Source of the DNA: CBDUXP01 sp965371225 [NCBI: uncultured bacterium]
Lineage (GTDB): Bacteria > Abyssobacteria > SURF-5 > CBDUXP01
DNA length: 37,048 nucleotides
Assembly: GCA_965371225.1 (NCBI GenBank)
Contig: CBDUXP010000037.1
Span: forward strand, 1 to 37,048
Direction: 5' to 3'
This document shows, in pieces, positions 21,753 through 30,155 of this stretch. Under the pieces are notes generated by a model that had not been told where the DNA came from, ran no database searches, and saw only the letters and a program-made list of their open reading frames with translations. Numbering within the stretch: the first letter of the stretch is position 1; each line of letters opens with the position of its first letter. Both the position numbers and the translations under genes were made by a program.

Positions 21753-22682
21753 ATGATCACCTACGCCGAAGGCCCAATTTTTGACTCTCCCGCCCGTGTG
21801 CTCGTCAACACGGTTAACACGGTGGGTGTCATGGGAAGAGGAATCGCTGCTCAGTTCAAGAAAATCTACCCCACTATGTTTAAAGAGTATCGAGAATTGT
21901 GTGAGCATCACCAATTACAAATCGGCACCTTGCATCTTTACAAGACATCGAACAAGTGGATCCTAAACTTCCCAACTAAGACGACGTGGCGGAGACCATC
22001 TGAGCTGGCCTACATCGAAGCTGGCTTGAAAAAGTTTGTGGATATGCGCGCAGGCACAGGCATCGATAGCATCGCGTTCCCGCTGTTGGGCTGTGGAAAT
22101 GGACAGCTCGACTGGAAATCACAAGTGCAACCCATAATGGAGCAGTACTTGGGCCATATGCCAATACAGATCTACATCTATCCGGGAATAGCGAATGAAC
22201 GTCGGCGCCCTGAGCATGAAATCCCTGATGAAACTATCAAATGGTTGCAGTCAGAGCCAACAAGCCTCTCCTTCTCAGAGGTTTGGAACGATTTACTGTT
22301 GGCGTTGAGGCGTAATCCTGTATTTCATACCTCTGTCGGCAAACGCCAATTCGCCGTGAGTGTTGCCAATGAGCAAAGCCCGGATTCGGCCACCTTAACC
22401 ATTGATGCATCCGGCAAGAAATATCGTCTCCATTACGCAGAGTTGCTTGAGTTTTGGCAACAGTTACGTTCGCACGGGTATGCCTACAGGCGGGTTCTTC
22501 CCAAGAGGACAGATATTTCGTACTTGGCGCCACTATTCTCTCGCCTGCCCTATGTCCGTATAGTTTACATCTCTGATTCGGTAGACGGGTTAGCAGCACG
22601 GGCTTCGACAGCCTTACAAATCTACATGCCCGCCCGCACCGCTTCCGACGACATACCCTTGTTTCGTTGCGATGTTGCATGA
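21753..22682 (+). CDS. darG: DarG-like macrodomain antitoxin (DNA ADP-ribose glycohydrolase)
   Basis: The N-terminal half of this 309-residue protein is a DarG-type macrodomain: VLVNTVNTVGVMGRGIA (16-32), WILNFPTKTTWR (69-80) and FPLLGCGNGQLDW. The lysine in NFPTK (K76) is expected to be catalytic by analogy with characterised DarG. The domain removes ADP-ribose from DNA bases, undoing the toxin's action. The C-terminal half (about 160-309) resembles the DarT-binding part of DarG in position. It overlaps the toxin start (ATGA), so antitoxin is translated first. The pair is AT-richer by eye than all its neighbours, indicating transfer. Confidence 0.9.
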   Translation: MITYAEGPIFDSPARVLVNTVNTVGVMGRGIAAQFKKIYPTMFKEYRELCEHHQLQIGTLHLYKTSNKWILNFPTKTTWRRPSELAYIEAGLKKFVDMRAGTGIDSIAFPLLGCGNGQLDWKSQVQPIMEQYLGHMPIQIYIYPGIANERRRPEHEIPDETIKWLQSEPTSLSFSEVWNDLLLALRRNPVFHTSVGKRQFAVSVANEQSPDSATLTIDASGKKYRLHYAELLEFWQQLRSHGYAYRRVLPKRTDISYLAPLFSRLPYVRIVYISDSVDGLAARASTALQIYMPARTASDDIPLFRCDVA

Positions 22683-23680
22683 CGCCCAGACCCTATAAGA
22701 GTGATGCGGCCGAGATTCAGGACTTTCTGGCAGAATTAGAATCACAATCATGGCTGGGTTACCGACGTTGGTGGCCGCGGTACGCGTTTCACTACAACGA
22801 CGTTCGAAATATCGCTTCTGTCTTGAACTGTGGATTTCTGTACTCTCGCACGACCGCACTAAGTAGACAATTGTTGCAGGTTGACTGCGCGAGCCCGGAA
22901 GTCATCGCTCTAACCCCAGAGGTTGAGCAGCGGTGGGTACGACTGTATTTTCGCCCCCGCACCCCGACGCAGTTTAGGAACGAGGGCGTTCGGCCGGTAG
23001 GCCGTCGGCTTATGGGTGGAGCGCATTGTCCCGTCCCTGTCTTCTTGCTTTTCAGCGCGCGCGAACTGCTTGCTAGGGAGGGGTCGCATTTCACTAATGG
23101 AAGCCTTGCCTTATTGCACGATAGAGGGGCGACTGCATCTTTCCTCAAACAACTTAATTTTCGATTTATCTATCACGATAGCGGATTCATGCCAGACCTA
23201 CGCGATGTAATCGTTAATGCGCGTCACTCGGAAATTCTTGTTGAAGAGCCTCTACCTTTACAGCACCTTAGATATATTGTGTGCCGGTCGGAAGCGGAAC
23301 GCTTGACACTCATTGCATTGCTCGATCCCGCTACTCGCGATCAATGGCAGGATCGGATTATTCTCGAAAGCGCAGGAAAATTGTTCGAGAAGAAGTGGGC
23401 ATTCATTGAGCGCGTGCGCCTAGGCCCGGAGACATGTACAATTCACTTTTCACCTGACATAACACAAGGCGCGCGCGGTCCCTACCATTTTGCATTTCGA
23501 CTTGTGGGATCGAGCACAAGCGTAATGTGCGACTATGAGAAATCGCGTTTTGATGTGCCAGCAAGCGCCTTAGGGCTAGACTACGAAAACTACATCGATC
23601 ATTACGAAGTGACTATCGAAATGGACTCGGATCTGGTGTTTAAGTCTGCCTACGCTGATGATCAACAAATCGTTACTTGA
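22679..23680 (+). CDS. darT: DarT-like DNA ADP-ribosyltransferase toxin (DUF4433)
   Basis: This 333-residue protein has DarT/DUF4433 landmarks: FHYNDVRNIASVLNCGFLYSR (37-57, quoted in part: FHYNDVRN), YFRPRTPTQFRNEG (90-103), AHCPVPVFLLF (115-125) and RHSEILV with candidate catalytic E185. The enzyme attaches ADP-ribose from NAD+ to single-stranded DNA bases; unchecked, it blocks replication, and DarTG pairs restrict phages. The FRPRTP-HCPVPVF pattern fits the DarT1-like branch better than DarT2, but subtype is inferred. About 115 residues beyond the catalytic core form an extra domain with unknown use. The ATG at 22679 overlaps the darG stop. Confidence 0.87.
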   Translation: MTPRPYKSDAAEIQDFLAELESQSWLGYRRWWPRYAFHYNDVRNIASVLNCGFLYSRTTALSRQLLQVDCASPEVIALTPEVEQRWVRLYFRPRTPTQFRNEGVRPVGRRLMGGAHCPVPVFLLFSARELLAREGSHFTNGSLALLHDRGATASFLKQLNFRFIYHDSGFMPDLRDVIVNARHSEILVEEPLPLQHLRYIVCRSEAERLTLIALLDPATRDQWQDRIILESAGKLFEKKWAFIERVRLGPETCTIHFSPDITQGARGPYHFAFRLVGSSTSVMCDYEKSRFDVPASALGLDYENYIDHYEVTIEMDSDLVFKSAYADDQQIVT

Positions 23681-23884
23681 GTCGGTGTCTATCGTGGGGG
23701 TGCCTGATTATCGTTTGCTCTCCTATGTAGCAGTGTCCAGCCCAACGCAGAGGCCACTGGTACGGCGCCTGCCAACCATGCGGTGGAGGAAAGTGCATCT
23801 GGGCTAAGGCGAACGCTGACCGATAGCGGCCGTACACTAACGCGTCCAAGGCGGCTGCGTGGCCGGGAACGGCCATTTGGCGGT

Positions 23885-23930
23885 CGGTCGGCCCGTGCTC
23901 AACTCATGCGCGCTCTTTATGGGCCGACCG
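23885..23930. repeat. 10-bp perfect inverted repeat with a 26-base loop
   Basis: CGGTCGGCCC (23885-23894) and GGGCCGACCG (23921-23930) are exact reverse complements. It could be a terminator-like structure after darT, a regulatory dyad, or a relic of a mobile end. Confidence 0.5.
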
Positions 23931-23956
23931 CTAGCCCATGTATTCATTAGCCACGA

Positions 23957-23985
23957 TTGCTCTCATTGGGCTGCCGGGATAGAAT
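23957..23985 (+). promoter_or_regulatory. Promoter of the first acyl-CoA dehydrogenase
   Basis: TTGCTC at 23957-23962 and TAGAAT at 23980-23985 are 17 bases apart, 16 bases before the ATG at 24002. A GGAGG ribosome site lies at about 23992-23996. Confidence 0.55.
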
Positions 23986-24001
23986 CCGCTCGGAGGCCGT
24001 T

Positions 24002-25195
24002 ATGGATTTTCAGTATTCGCCGGAGGAGGAAGCGTTTCGCGCGGAGTTAGGCGCGTGGCTGACGGAGCACGCGCCGAAGTTCCGGGACCTGCAGGGGACG
24101 GAGATGCACACCCCGGAGTTCGAGCGGTTGGCGCGGGGGTGGCAGCGGGAGATGGCGGAGGGCGGCTGGGCGGGCCTCGCGTGGCCGAAGGAGTACGGCG
24201 GCCGCGGCGCCACGCTCATCGAGCGCGTCATCTACGAGGAGGAGATGGCCGAGCACGACGCGCCGGCCCAGCCGAACGTGATCGCCATCGCCATGGCGGG
24301 GCCGGTGATCATGCAGCTGGGCACGGAAGAGCAGAAGCAGCGCTACATCGCGAAGATGCTCAACGGTGAGGAATTCTGGTGCCAGGGCTTCAGCGAGCCG
24401 GGCGCGGGCAGCGACCTGGCAAACGTGCAGACCCGCGCGGTCACCGACGGGGACGACTACATCATCAACGGCCAGAAGGTGTGGACCTCGTTCGCGCACT
24501 TCGCCGACTGGTGCATCCTGGTGGTGCGCACGGATCCCGAGGCGAAAAAACACAAGGGGCTCACATTCCTCCTGGTGGACATGCAGAGCGAGGGCATCAG
24601 CACCCGGCCGCTGGTGCAGATCACCGGCGGACAGGAGTTCAACGAGGTGTTCTTCGACAACGTGCGCGTGCCGAAGAAGAACCGCATCGGCGACGAGAAC
24701 GACGGGTGGCGCGTGGCGATCGCGACGCTCATGTTCGAGCGCGGCGGCCTGGGCGGCTACGACCGGTTCCGCAAGACCGTGGACGCGCTGATCCGCCTCG
24801 CGCAGTCGCGCGCGGCCAACGGCGGCAAGCTCAGTGACGATCCCTTGGTGCGCCAGCGGCTCGCGCAGGCCCACATCGAAGTGGAAATCCTGCGCTTGAA
24901 CGGCATGCGGGCCCTGACCAATCGCCTGCGCGGCGAAGCGCCGGGGCCCGAGGGGTCCATCAGCAAGCTCTACTGGTCCGAGATGAACCAGCGCTTCCAG
25001 GCGCTCGCCACGGAACTGCTGGGCCCGTACCACCAGCTTGGGCCCGGCGACCCCTTCGCCATCGACGACGGCAAGTGGGTCTACGGCTTCCTGCGCAGCC
25101 AGGGCAACACCATCGAGGCCGGCACCTCTGCCATCCAACGCAACATTATTAGTGAGCGCGTGCTGGGCCTGCCCAAGGACGCCGCCCGCGCCTGA
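24002..25195 (+). CDS. Acyl-CoA dehydrogenase family protein (first)
   Basis: This 397-residue flavoprotein has the acyl-CoA dehydrogenase fold: GWAGLAWPKEYGGRG (about 52-66), the flavin/substrate segment WCQGFSEPGAGSDLAN (about 125-140), NGQKVWTS, and the C-terminal TIEAGTSAIQRNIISERVLG. It oxidises an acyl-CoA at the alpha-beta bond with electron transfer flavoprotein as acceptor. In the usual YEGT position the residue before GT is Ala, with Glu one place earlier, so the catalytic base may be shifted or lie elsewhere. This pattern is common in actinobacterial FadE-type enzymes for branched or steroid-like acyl chains; substrate is not predictable. GGAGG precedes the ATG. Confidence 0.92.
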   Translation: MDFQYSPEEEAFRAELGAWLTEHAPKFRDLQGTEMHTPEFERLARGWQREMAEGGWAGLAWPKEYGGRGATLIERVIYEEEMAEHDAPAQPNVIAIAMAGPVIMQLGTEEQKQRYIAKMLNGEEFWCQGFSEPGAGSDLANVQTRAVTDGDDYIINGQKVWTSFAHFADWCILVVRTDPEAKKHKGLTFLLVDMQSEGISTRPLVQITGGQEFNEVFFDNVRVPKKNRIGDENDGWRVAIATLMFERGGLGGYDRFRKTVDALIRLAQSRAANGGKLSDDPLVRQRLAQAHIEVEILRLNGMRALTNRLRGEAPGPEGSISKLYWSEMNQRFQALATELLGPYHQLGPGDPFAIDDGKWVYGFLRSQGNTIEAGTSAIQRNIISERVLGLPKDAARA

Positions 25196-25357
25196 AGCGC
25201 GGCCCCCGCCCCCGTCTGAGGCCCCCCCGCGCGGGTCGACAGGCCGCCCTTGCCACGCGGCCGTACGCCGGGCAATGATGCGGGGGAGGGGTATGTACAG
25301 ACCATGTGATGGGGGTGGCCGGCCGGGCCGGGACCGGCGGCCGGATCGGGGGACCGC

Positions 25358-28300
25358 GTGACGCGCTGGGCCGCGCTCGGCCTGGGCGTCTGGCTGGCGC
25401 TCGGGGTGCGCGGCGACGCGACGGCGCAGGCGCCCGCCGCCTCGGCTCTGGACGAATCCATCGACCAGGCGGAGATCCAGCGGCGCCAAGCCGCGGTGGA
25501 GACGGCCGAGGGGCTCGACCCCGCCGCGAAGTCGGCGGCGCTCGACTACTACCAGCAGGCGGGCCACCAGCTGGAGCAGGCGGCCGTCTGGACCCAGCGC
25601 GCGACCGAGTATGCGACGAAGGCCGAGGAAGCGCCCACGCTTTTGGAGACGATCCGCGCCGAACTGGCGACGCCGCCCGAGGCCCCCGACCTAGGGCTCA
25701 CCGCGGAGACCACGCTCGCACAAATCGAGCACGCGCTCACTGAAGCGGAGGCGCAACTTCGGGAGGCGCACCAGCGGGCGGACGAGTTGCAGGCCGAACC
25801 GCAGCGCCGCAGCGAGCGGCGCGCCGCGCTGGCGGCCGAGTTGGCGGACGTGCGCGCGCGCCTGGCGGAGCTGGACGACGCGCTGGCCGCGCCCCCCGGC
25901 GACGATCCCGCGCCCGTGGCCGAGGCCCGGCGCATCATGCTGCTCGCCCAGCGCGAAGCGTTGCACCGGCAGGTGGCGGCGGACGAGGGGGAACTGGCCA
26001 GCTACGACGCGCGCACGAACTTGCTGTCCGCGCACACGGACCGGGCCCTGCGGCGGGTGGAGCAGGCGCAGCTTCTGGTCAACGGGGCGCAGGACCTGGC
26101 GATGCTGCGCCGCCGGCTGGAGGCCGAGGCGGGCACGCGCGAAGCCGAACGCCTGAGCGTCGAAGCGGCGGGCAAGGCGCCGGCTATCCAGAGCCTGGCG
26201 GATGACAACCAAGGGTTGGCGGACCTCCGCGCCGGACCCGAGGGGGTGGCCGCGCGGCTGGAGCGCGTCACCTCGGAACTGTCGCGGACCCGGGAGCGGG
26301 AAGCGCAGCTGCGCGATCAATTTCGCAGCACGCGGCGGAAAGTGGCGGCGGCGGGGCTGACGCCGGCCATGGGGGTGCTGCTGCGCAAGCAGTACGAACA
26401 CCTACCGGAGCCGGCGGTGCTCCGGCGCGACGCGCGAGCCCGGCAGGTGAAAATTTCGCAGGCGCAATACGGGTTGATTCAAGTGGAGGAGTGGCGCGCC
26501 CAGTACGGGGACATCGAGCGCCAGATGCAGCCATTGCTCCTGGGGTTGGCGGCGGCGGCGGGGAGCGATTCGGAAGAGTTCGAAACGGTGGCGCGGCAAC
26601 TGCTCACGGCCCGGCGCGATCTGTTGGATGCCCTCCTGACGGATTACACCGCGTACTTCGACCGGCTTGTGGAGCTGGATGTCATCATGCGCGCATTGGC
26701 GGAGACCGCCGCGGAGTATCGCGGGTACATCGAAGAGCGCATCCTCTGGGTGCGCAGCGCCCCGCCGAGGGACGATGCCGGTCGCGCGCTGCGCAGCGGC
26801 TACGACCTGCGCGGTACGGCGGAGGCGGTCGAGTGGTTGTTCACCCCTGACGCATGGCGCGAGGCGGCACAGTTCACGCTGGCCGATGCGCAGCGCGACT
26901 GGGCGCAAGTGGCGGCGTTCCTCGCACTGACCCTGCTGCTGCTGCTGTCCCGCCGGCGGCTGCACGCCCGGTTGGGCGAGGTAGCGTCCGCCGTGCGGCG
27001 GCCCTCTACGGATAGTTTCCTGCTGACCGCGGAGACGCTGGCCATCACCGCGCTGCTCGCGGCGCCGGCGCCGCTGTTCGTGTGGTTTGTGGGCTGGCGC
27101 GTCGCCACGCCGGTGGAACAGACGGCGTTGGGTGTCGCCCTCAGTCGCGCGGTAGAGACGGCCGCGGTGTTCTACTTCGCCGTGGAGTTCATGCGGCAAG
27201 TGCTGCGGCACGACGGGCTGGCGGAGGGCCACTTCCGGTGGCCGGAGGCGGTGCTGCGGCTCGTGCGGCGCCACCTGCGCTGGCTGCTGCCGCTGGGGTT
27301 GGCGGTGGTGGTGTGCGTGCTGGCCATGGAGCAACAGGGCAGCGAGGTGCGCAAGCACGGGTTGGGGCGGCTCGCCTTCGTCGTCGGCATGTGCGGGCTC
27401 GCCGTCTTCAGCCATCGGGTGTTGCGGGCGCGGGCGGCGGCCATGCGTGCCTTCCTGCAGCGGCAGAGCGACGGGTGGCTCGGGCGGCTGCGGCTGCTGT
27501 GGTATCCCCTTGCGATCGGGCTGCCGCTGGGGTTGGTGGTGCTCGCCGCCATGGGCTACTACTACACGGCGCTCCAGTTATGGTTGCGCCTCCAGTCCTC
27601 CCTGCTCCTCGCGATCGTCTTGGTGCTGGTGAACGCGCTGCTGCTGCGGTGGCTGTTCATCGCGCGCCGCCGGTTGGTGTTCGAGAAGGCGCGGCAGCGT
27701 CGTGAAGCCGCCGCGGCGGAGGCGGCGGCGGGAGGGGCGGTGCCCACGGGCGTGGTGGCCCCCACCGGCGCGGTGACGCTCGCGCTGGACGAAGCGGATC
27801 TCAGCATCCCGACCCTGAACGTGCAGACCCGCCGCCTGTTCGGCAACCTGAGCGCTGTCACGATGATCGTCGGGCTGTTCATCATTTGGGCGGACGTGTT
27901 GCCCGCGTTGAAGATGCTCGATCGCGTGCAGATTTGGCCATCGGTCCGCATTGTCAGCGCGGCGGACCGTGCCCCCGCCTCGGCCGCGATTGCGCCACTC
28001 GCCTCCACCTCGGCGGAGGGCGGCGAGCAAGAGGCCGACCCCCAGCCGGCGGGTGGGGGAGCCATGTTCCTGCCGGGCGGCGCCTTCCGGGACGCATCGG
28101 CGGCGGCCGGGCCCGGCGACCGCGGGGTGGTTACCCTGGCGGACTTGGGGCTGGCGCTGGTCATCTTCCTGGTCACGTACATTGCGGCGCGCAATTTGCC
28201 CGGGCTGCGGGAGATTGGTTTCTTGCAGCGGCTGCCGCTCGACGCAGGCGCGCGGTACGCCATTACCACGACAGCGCGATACGCCATCACCATCGTGGGC

Positions 28301-28972
28301 CTGACGGCGGCGTTCGGCGCCATCGGCATCGGCTGGTCCAGCGTGCAGTGGCTCGCCGCCGCGCTCACGTTCGGCCTGGCGTTCGGCCTGCAGGAAATCT
28401 TCGCCAACTTCGTCTCGGGGTTGATCATCCTGGCGGAGCGTCCGATTCGGCTGGGGGATACGGTGACCGTCGGCGACGTCAACGGGACGGTGACGCGGAT
28501 TCGTATGCGGGCGACGACGATCCTGGACTGGGACCGCAAGGAGCTGATCGTGCCGAACAAGGCGTTCATCACCGATCAGCTCATCAACTGGAGCCTGAGC
28601 GACCCGATCCTGCGGCGTATCGTGCACGTGGGCGTCGCGTACGGTTCCGACGTACCGAAAACCATCGAGACGCTCTTGCGCGTCGCCAAGGAAAACGAGA
28701 TCGTGCTCGACGAACCGGCGTCCGACGCGTTCTTCCTCGGGTTCGGCGACAGCTCGCTCAATTTCGAGCTGCGCGTGTTCGTCCCGCATCCGGACTACCG
28801 TTTCCTCGTGCCGCACCAGTTGCACGTCGCCATCGACGCCGCGTTCCGGGAGGCGGGCATCGTCATCGCGTTCCCGCAGCGCGACCTGCACATCAAATCG
28901 GTCGAGACCCTGACGCCGCTGCTGGAACAGCGGCCGCCGCAGCCCGAAGATATCTTTCCGCGGCCGAGCTAG
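25358..28972 (+). CDS. MscS-family mechanosensitive channel with large periplasmic domain (MscK/KefA-like)
   Basis: This 1204-residue protein has a signal peptide (cut near AQA, about 25), a long coiled-coil periplasmic region (about 30-500), then about ten membrane segments. The MscS core is near residues 1000-1190: AALTFGLAFGLQEIFANFVS is the pore-lining helix, followed by the beta domain with ERPIRLGDTVTV and VPNKAFITDQLINWS, and the C-terminal alpha/beta domain. Such channels open on membrane tension to release osmolytes. A long low-complexity insertion near 860-920 (Ala/Gly/Glu rich) separates the last helices. The GTG start gives a proper signal peptide. Size matches MscK/MscM relatives. 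Confidence 0.9.
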   Translation: MTRWAALGLGVWLALGVRGDATAQAPAASALDESIDQAEIQRRQAAVETAEGLDPAAKSAALDYYQQAGHQLEQAAVWTQRATEYATKAEEAPTLLETIRAELATPPEAPDLGLTAETTLAQIEHALTEAEAQLREAHQRADELQAEPQRRSERRAALAAELADVRARLAELDDALAAPPGDDPAPVAEARRIMLLAQREALHRQVAADEGELASYDARTNLLSAHTDRALRRVEQAQLLVNGAQDLAMLRRRLEAEAGTREAERLSVEAAGKAPAIQSLADDNQGLADLRAGPEGVAARLERVTSELSRTREREAQLRDQFRSTRRKVAAAGLTPAMGVLLRKQYEHLPEPAVLRRDARARQVKISQAQYGLIQVEEWRAQYGDIERQMQPLLLGLAAAAGSDSEEFETVARQLLTARRDLLDALLTDYTAYFDRLVELDVIMRALAETAAEYRGYIEERILWVRSAPPRDDAGRALRSGYDLRGTAEAVEWLFTPDAWREAAQFTLADAQRDWAQVAAFLALTLLLLLSRRRLHARLGEVASAVRRPSTDSFLLTAETLAITALLAAPAPLFVWFVGWRVATPVEQTALGVALSRAVETAAVFYFAVEFMRQVLRHDGLAEGHFRWPEAVLRLVRRHLRWLLPLGLAVVVCVLAMEQQGSEVRKHGLGRLAFVVGMCGLAVFSHRVLRARAAAMRAFLQRQSDGWLGRLRLLWYPLAIGLPLGLVVLAAMGYYYTALQLWLRLQSSLLLAIVLVLVNALLLRWLFIARRRLVFEKARQRREAAAAEAAAGGAVPTGVVAPTGAVTLALDEADLSIPTLNVQTRRLFGNLSAVTMIVGLFIIWADVLPALKMLDRVQIWPSVRIVSAADRAPASAAIAPLASTSAEGGEQEADPQPAGGGAMFLPGGAFRDASAAAGPGDRGVVTLADLGLALVIFLVTYIAARNLPGLREIGFLQRLPLDAGARYAITTTARYAITIVGLTAAFGAIGIGWSSVQWLAAALTFGLAFGLQEIFANFVSGLIILAERPIRLGDTVTVGDVNGTVTRIRMRATTILDWDRKELIVPNKAFITDQLINWSLSDPILRRIVHVGVAYGSDVPKTIETLLRVAKENEIVLDEPASDAFFLGFGDSSLNFELRVFVPHPDYRFLVPHQLHVAIDAAFREAGIVIAFPQRDLHIKSVETLTPLLEQRPPQPEDIFPRPS

Positions 28973-28994
28973 CCCGGCGCGTGGCGGGCCACCG

Positions 28995-29990
28995 TTAGAG
29001 CCAGTCGAGCCGGCGGAACAGCCAGATTTGGAAGCCGGCGAGGAGGACGAGGAGCCCACACACGGCGAGGAATGCCGCGGGACTCTCCGCGCCGGGGATG
29101 CCGGCCACGTTGATGCCGAGCAGACCGGTCAGCAGGGTCAGCGGGAGAAAGATGGCGGCGACCAGCGAGAGGGCGTACATGTTGCGGTTCAGCCGCGCGG
29201 CCATCTGGCTGTGCAGCTCTTCCTGCGTGACCGCCCCGCGCTCGCGCAGCTCGTCCAGATTCTCGACGTAGCGCATCAGCCGGTTCGCCACCTCCCGCAG
29301 CGACACCCGGTGCGCGTCCGTGAGCCACGGCACCGGTTCCTGCGACAGGAGGGCCAGGGCTTCCCGCTGCGGCGCGAGGTGCCGGCGTAGCATCACGGCC
29401 TGCCGGCGCAGCACGCTCAGCGGCGTGTGGAGGCCGTCGGTCTTCCCGGCGGCCACCCGTTCTTCCAGGTCGTCCATCTGATCCTCGAGCCCGTTGAGGA
29501 TGGGCCCCATGCGCTGCAGCAAATACTCCGCCAGCATCGCCAGAAACTCGCCCGGCACGCGCGGGCCGGTCGTCGCGTCGAGCCGCTCGCGAACGTCGCG
29601 TACCGCCATCACCCGCCGTTGGCGGACCGTGAGGACCCGCCCCGCATCGATCCACATGCGAACCGACACCATGTCCTCCGGATTGGCCCCCGGGTTCAGG
29701 TTCACGCCGCGCAGGATGATGAGACGCCCGTCGTTCGCCGCCACGCTGCGGGGCCGCGGGTCATCCGCCAGCAGCGCCGCGGCGATGATCGGATCCAGGC
29801 CGGCCTCCTCCCGAATCCACCGCTGCGCCTCCGGCTGCGCGTGGTCGAGATGCAGCCAGAGCACGCCCTCGGCCGGGGTCCAGGCGCCGGCCCCGTCCCA
29901 ATCCACCTCCCGGGCTCCCCCCCTGCCATCGAGCAGCACGCCCCAGATCAGGGCGGGGCGCTCCTCCCGCGTACGCTCCTGCTCCGTCAT
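28995..29990 (-). CDS. CorA/ZntB-family metal ion transporter
   Basis: This 331-residue protein ends in the two-helix CorA pore: LTLLTGLLGINVAGIPGAES (about 280-299) and a second helix AAFLAVCGLLVLLAGFQIW. The signature is GIN instead of GMN, followed by AGIPG, which is closer to ZntB (GVN..GGIPG) than to CorA magnesium channels. The N-terminal part has the cytoplasmic alpha/beta funnel with long helices around RNMYALSLVAAIF. Zinc or another divalent cation is thus the likely substrate. It converges on the channel gene with a 22-base gap. Confidence 0.88.
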   Translation of the reverse strand: MTEQERTREERPALIWGVLLDGRGGAREVDWDGAGAWTPAEGVLWLHLDHAQPEAQRWIREEAGLDPIIAAALLADDPRPRSVAANDGRLIILRGVNLNPGANPEDMVSVRMWIDAGRVLTVRQRRVMAVRDVRERLDATTGPRVPGEFLAMLAEYLLQRMGPILNGLEDQMDDLEERVAAGKTDGLHTPLSVLRRQAVMLRRHLAPQREALALLSQEPVPWLTDAHRVSLREVANRLMRYVENLDELRERGAVTQEELHSQMAARLNRNMYALSLVAAIFLPLTLLTGLLGINVAGIPGAESPAAFLAVCGLLVLLAGFQIWLFRRLDWL

Positions 29991-30070
29991 CCGGTCGGTC
30001 CTCCCCCCGCGCGGCCGCCCGGCCGCGCGCCGACCATCCTACACGCCTCCGGGCCCGGCCGGGCGGCGGG

Positions 30071-30131
30071 TTGGGATTCGGGGGGCGTTCCGGGTATAAC
30101 TACGCAGCGGTCGCCGGGCCGCGGGTTCAGG
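30071..30131 (+). promoter_or_regulatory. Duplicated promoter block, copy A (desaturase)
   Basis: TTGGGA (30071-30076), 18 bases, TATAAC (30095-30100), then CTAC/TACG and a GTCGCCGGGCCGCGGG stretch. Much the same sequence recurs 1181 bases downstream before the second acyl-CoA dehydrogenase. Start of the desaturase is at 30156. Confidence 0.6.
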
Positions 30132-30155
30132 TACATACGTAGTCGAGGATTGCAT

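Larger units (their letters stand above)
23681..24001. other. Gene-free gap between darT and the acyl-CoA dehydrogenase
   Basis: This 321-base stretch has no supported gene. It holds a long-looped inverted repeat (CGGTCGGCCC at 23885-23894 and GGGCCGACCG at 23921-23930) and a promoter near its right end. GC content rises from left to right, so the right boundary of the DarTG island may lie here. I find no duplicated flanking gene end, integrase or transposon end. Confidence 0.5.

Noticed and set aside
23733-23812. attC-like recombination site (GCCCAAC ... GGGCTAA)
   Set aside because: The left core-like heptamer is present, but the required GTTRRRY at the other end is missing and no integron integrase or cassette array is seen.
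21644-24001. Duplicated gene end or target-site duplication around DarTG
   Set aside because: No copy of the MFS 3' end or other matching repeat is visible at the right flank; the only structure is the local inverted repeat.
28976-28994. Small hairpin (GTGGC/GCCAC) between the channel and ZntB genes as a terminator
   Set aside because: Only a 5-bp stem with a two-base loop and no T-run; too weak to call.
29427-30155. N-terminal extension of the desaturase frame back over the ZntB gene
   Set aside because: It is antisense to a coding gene and the family N-terminus begins at 30156, after a promoter.
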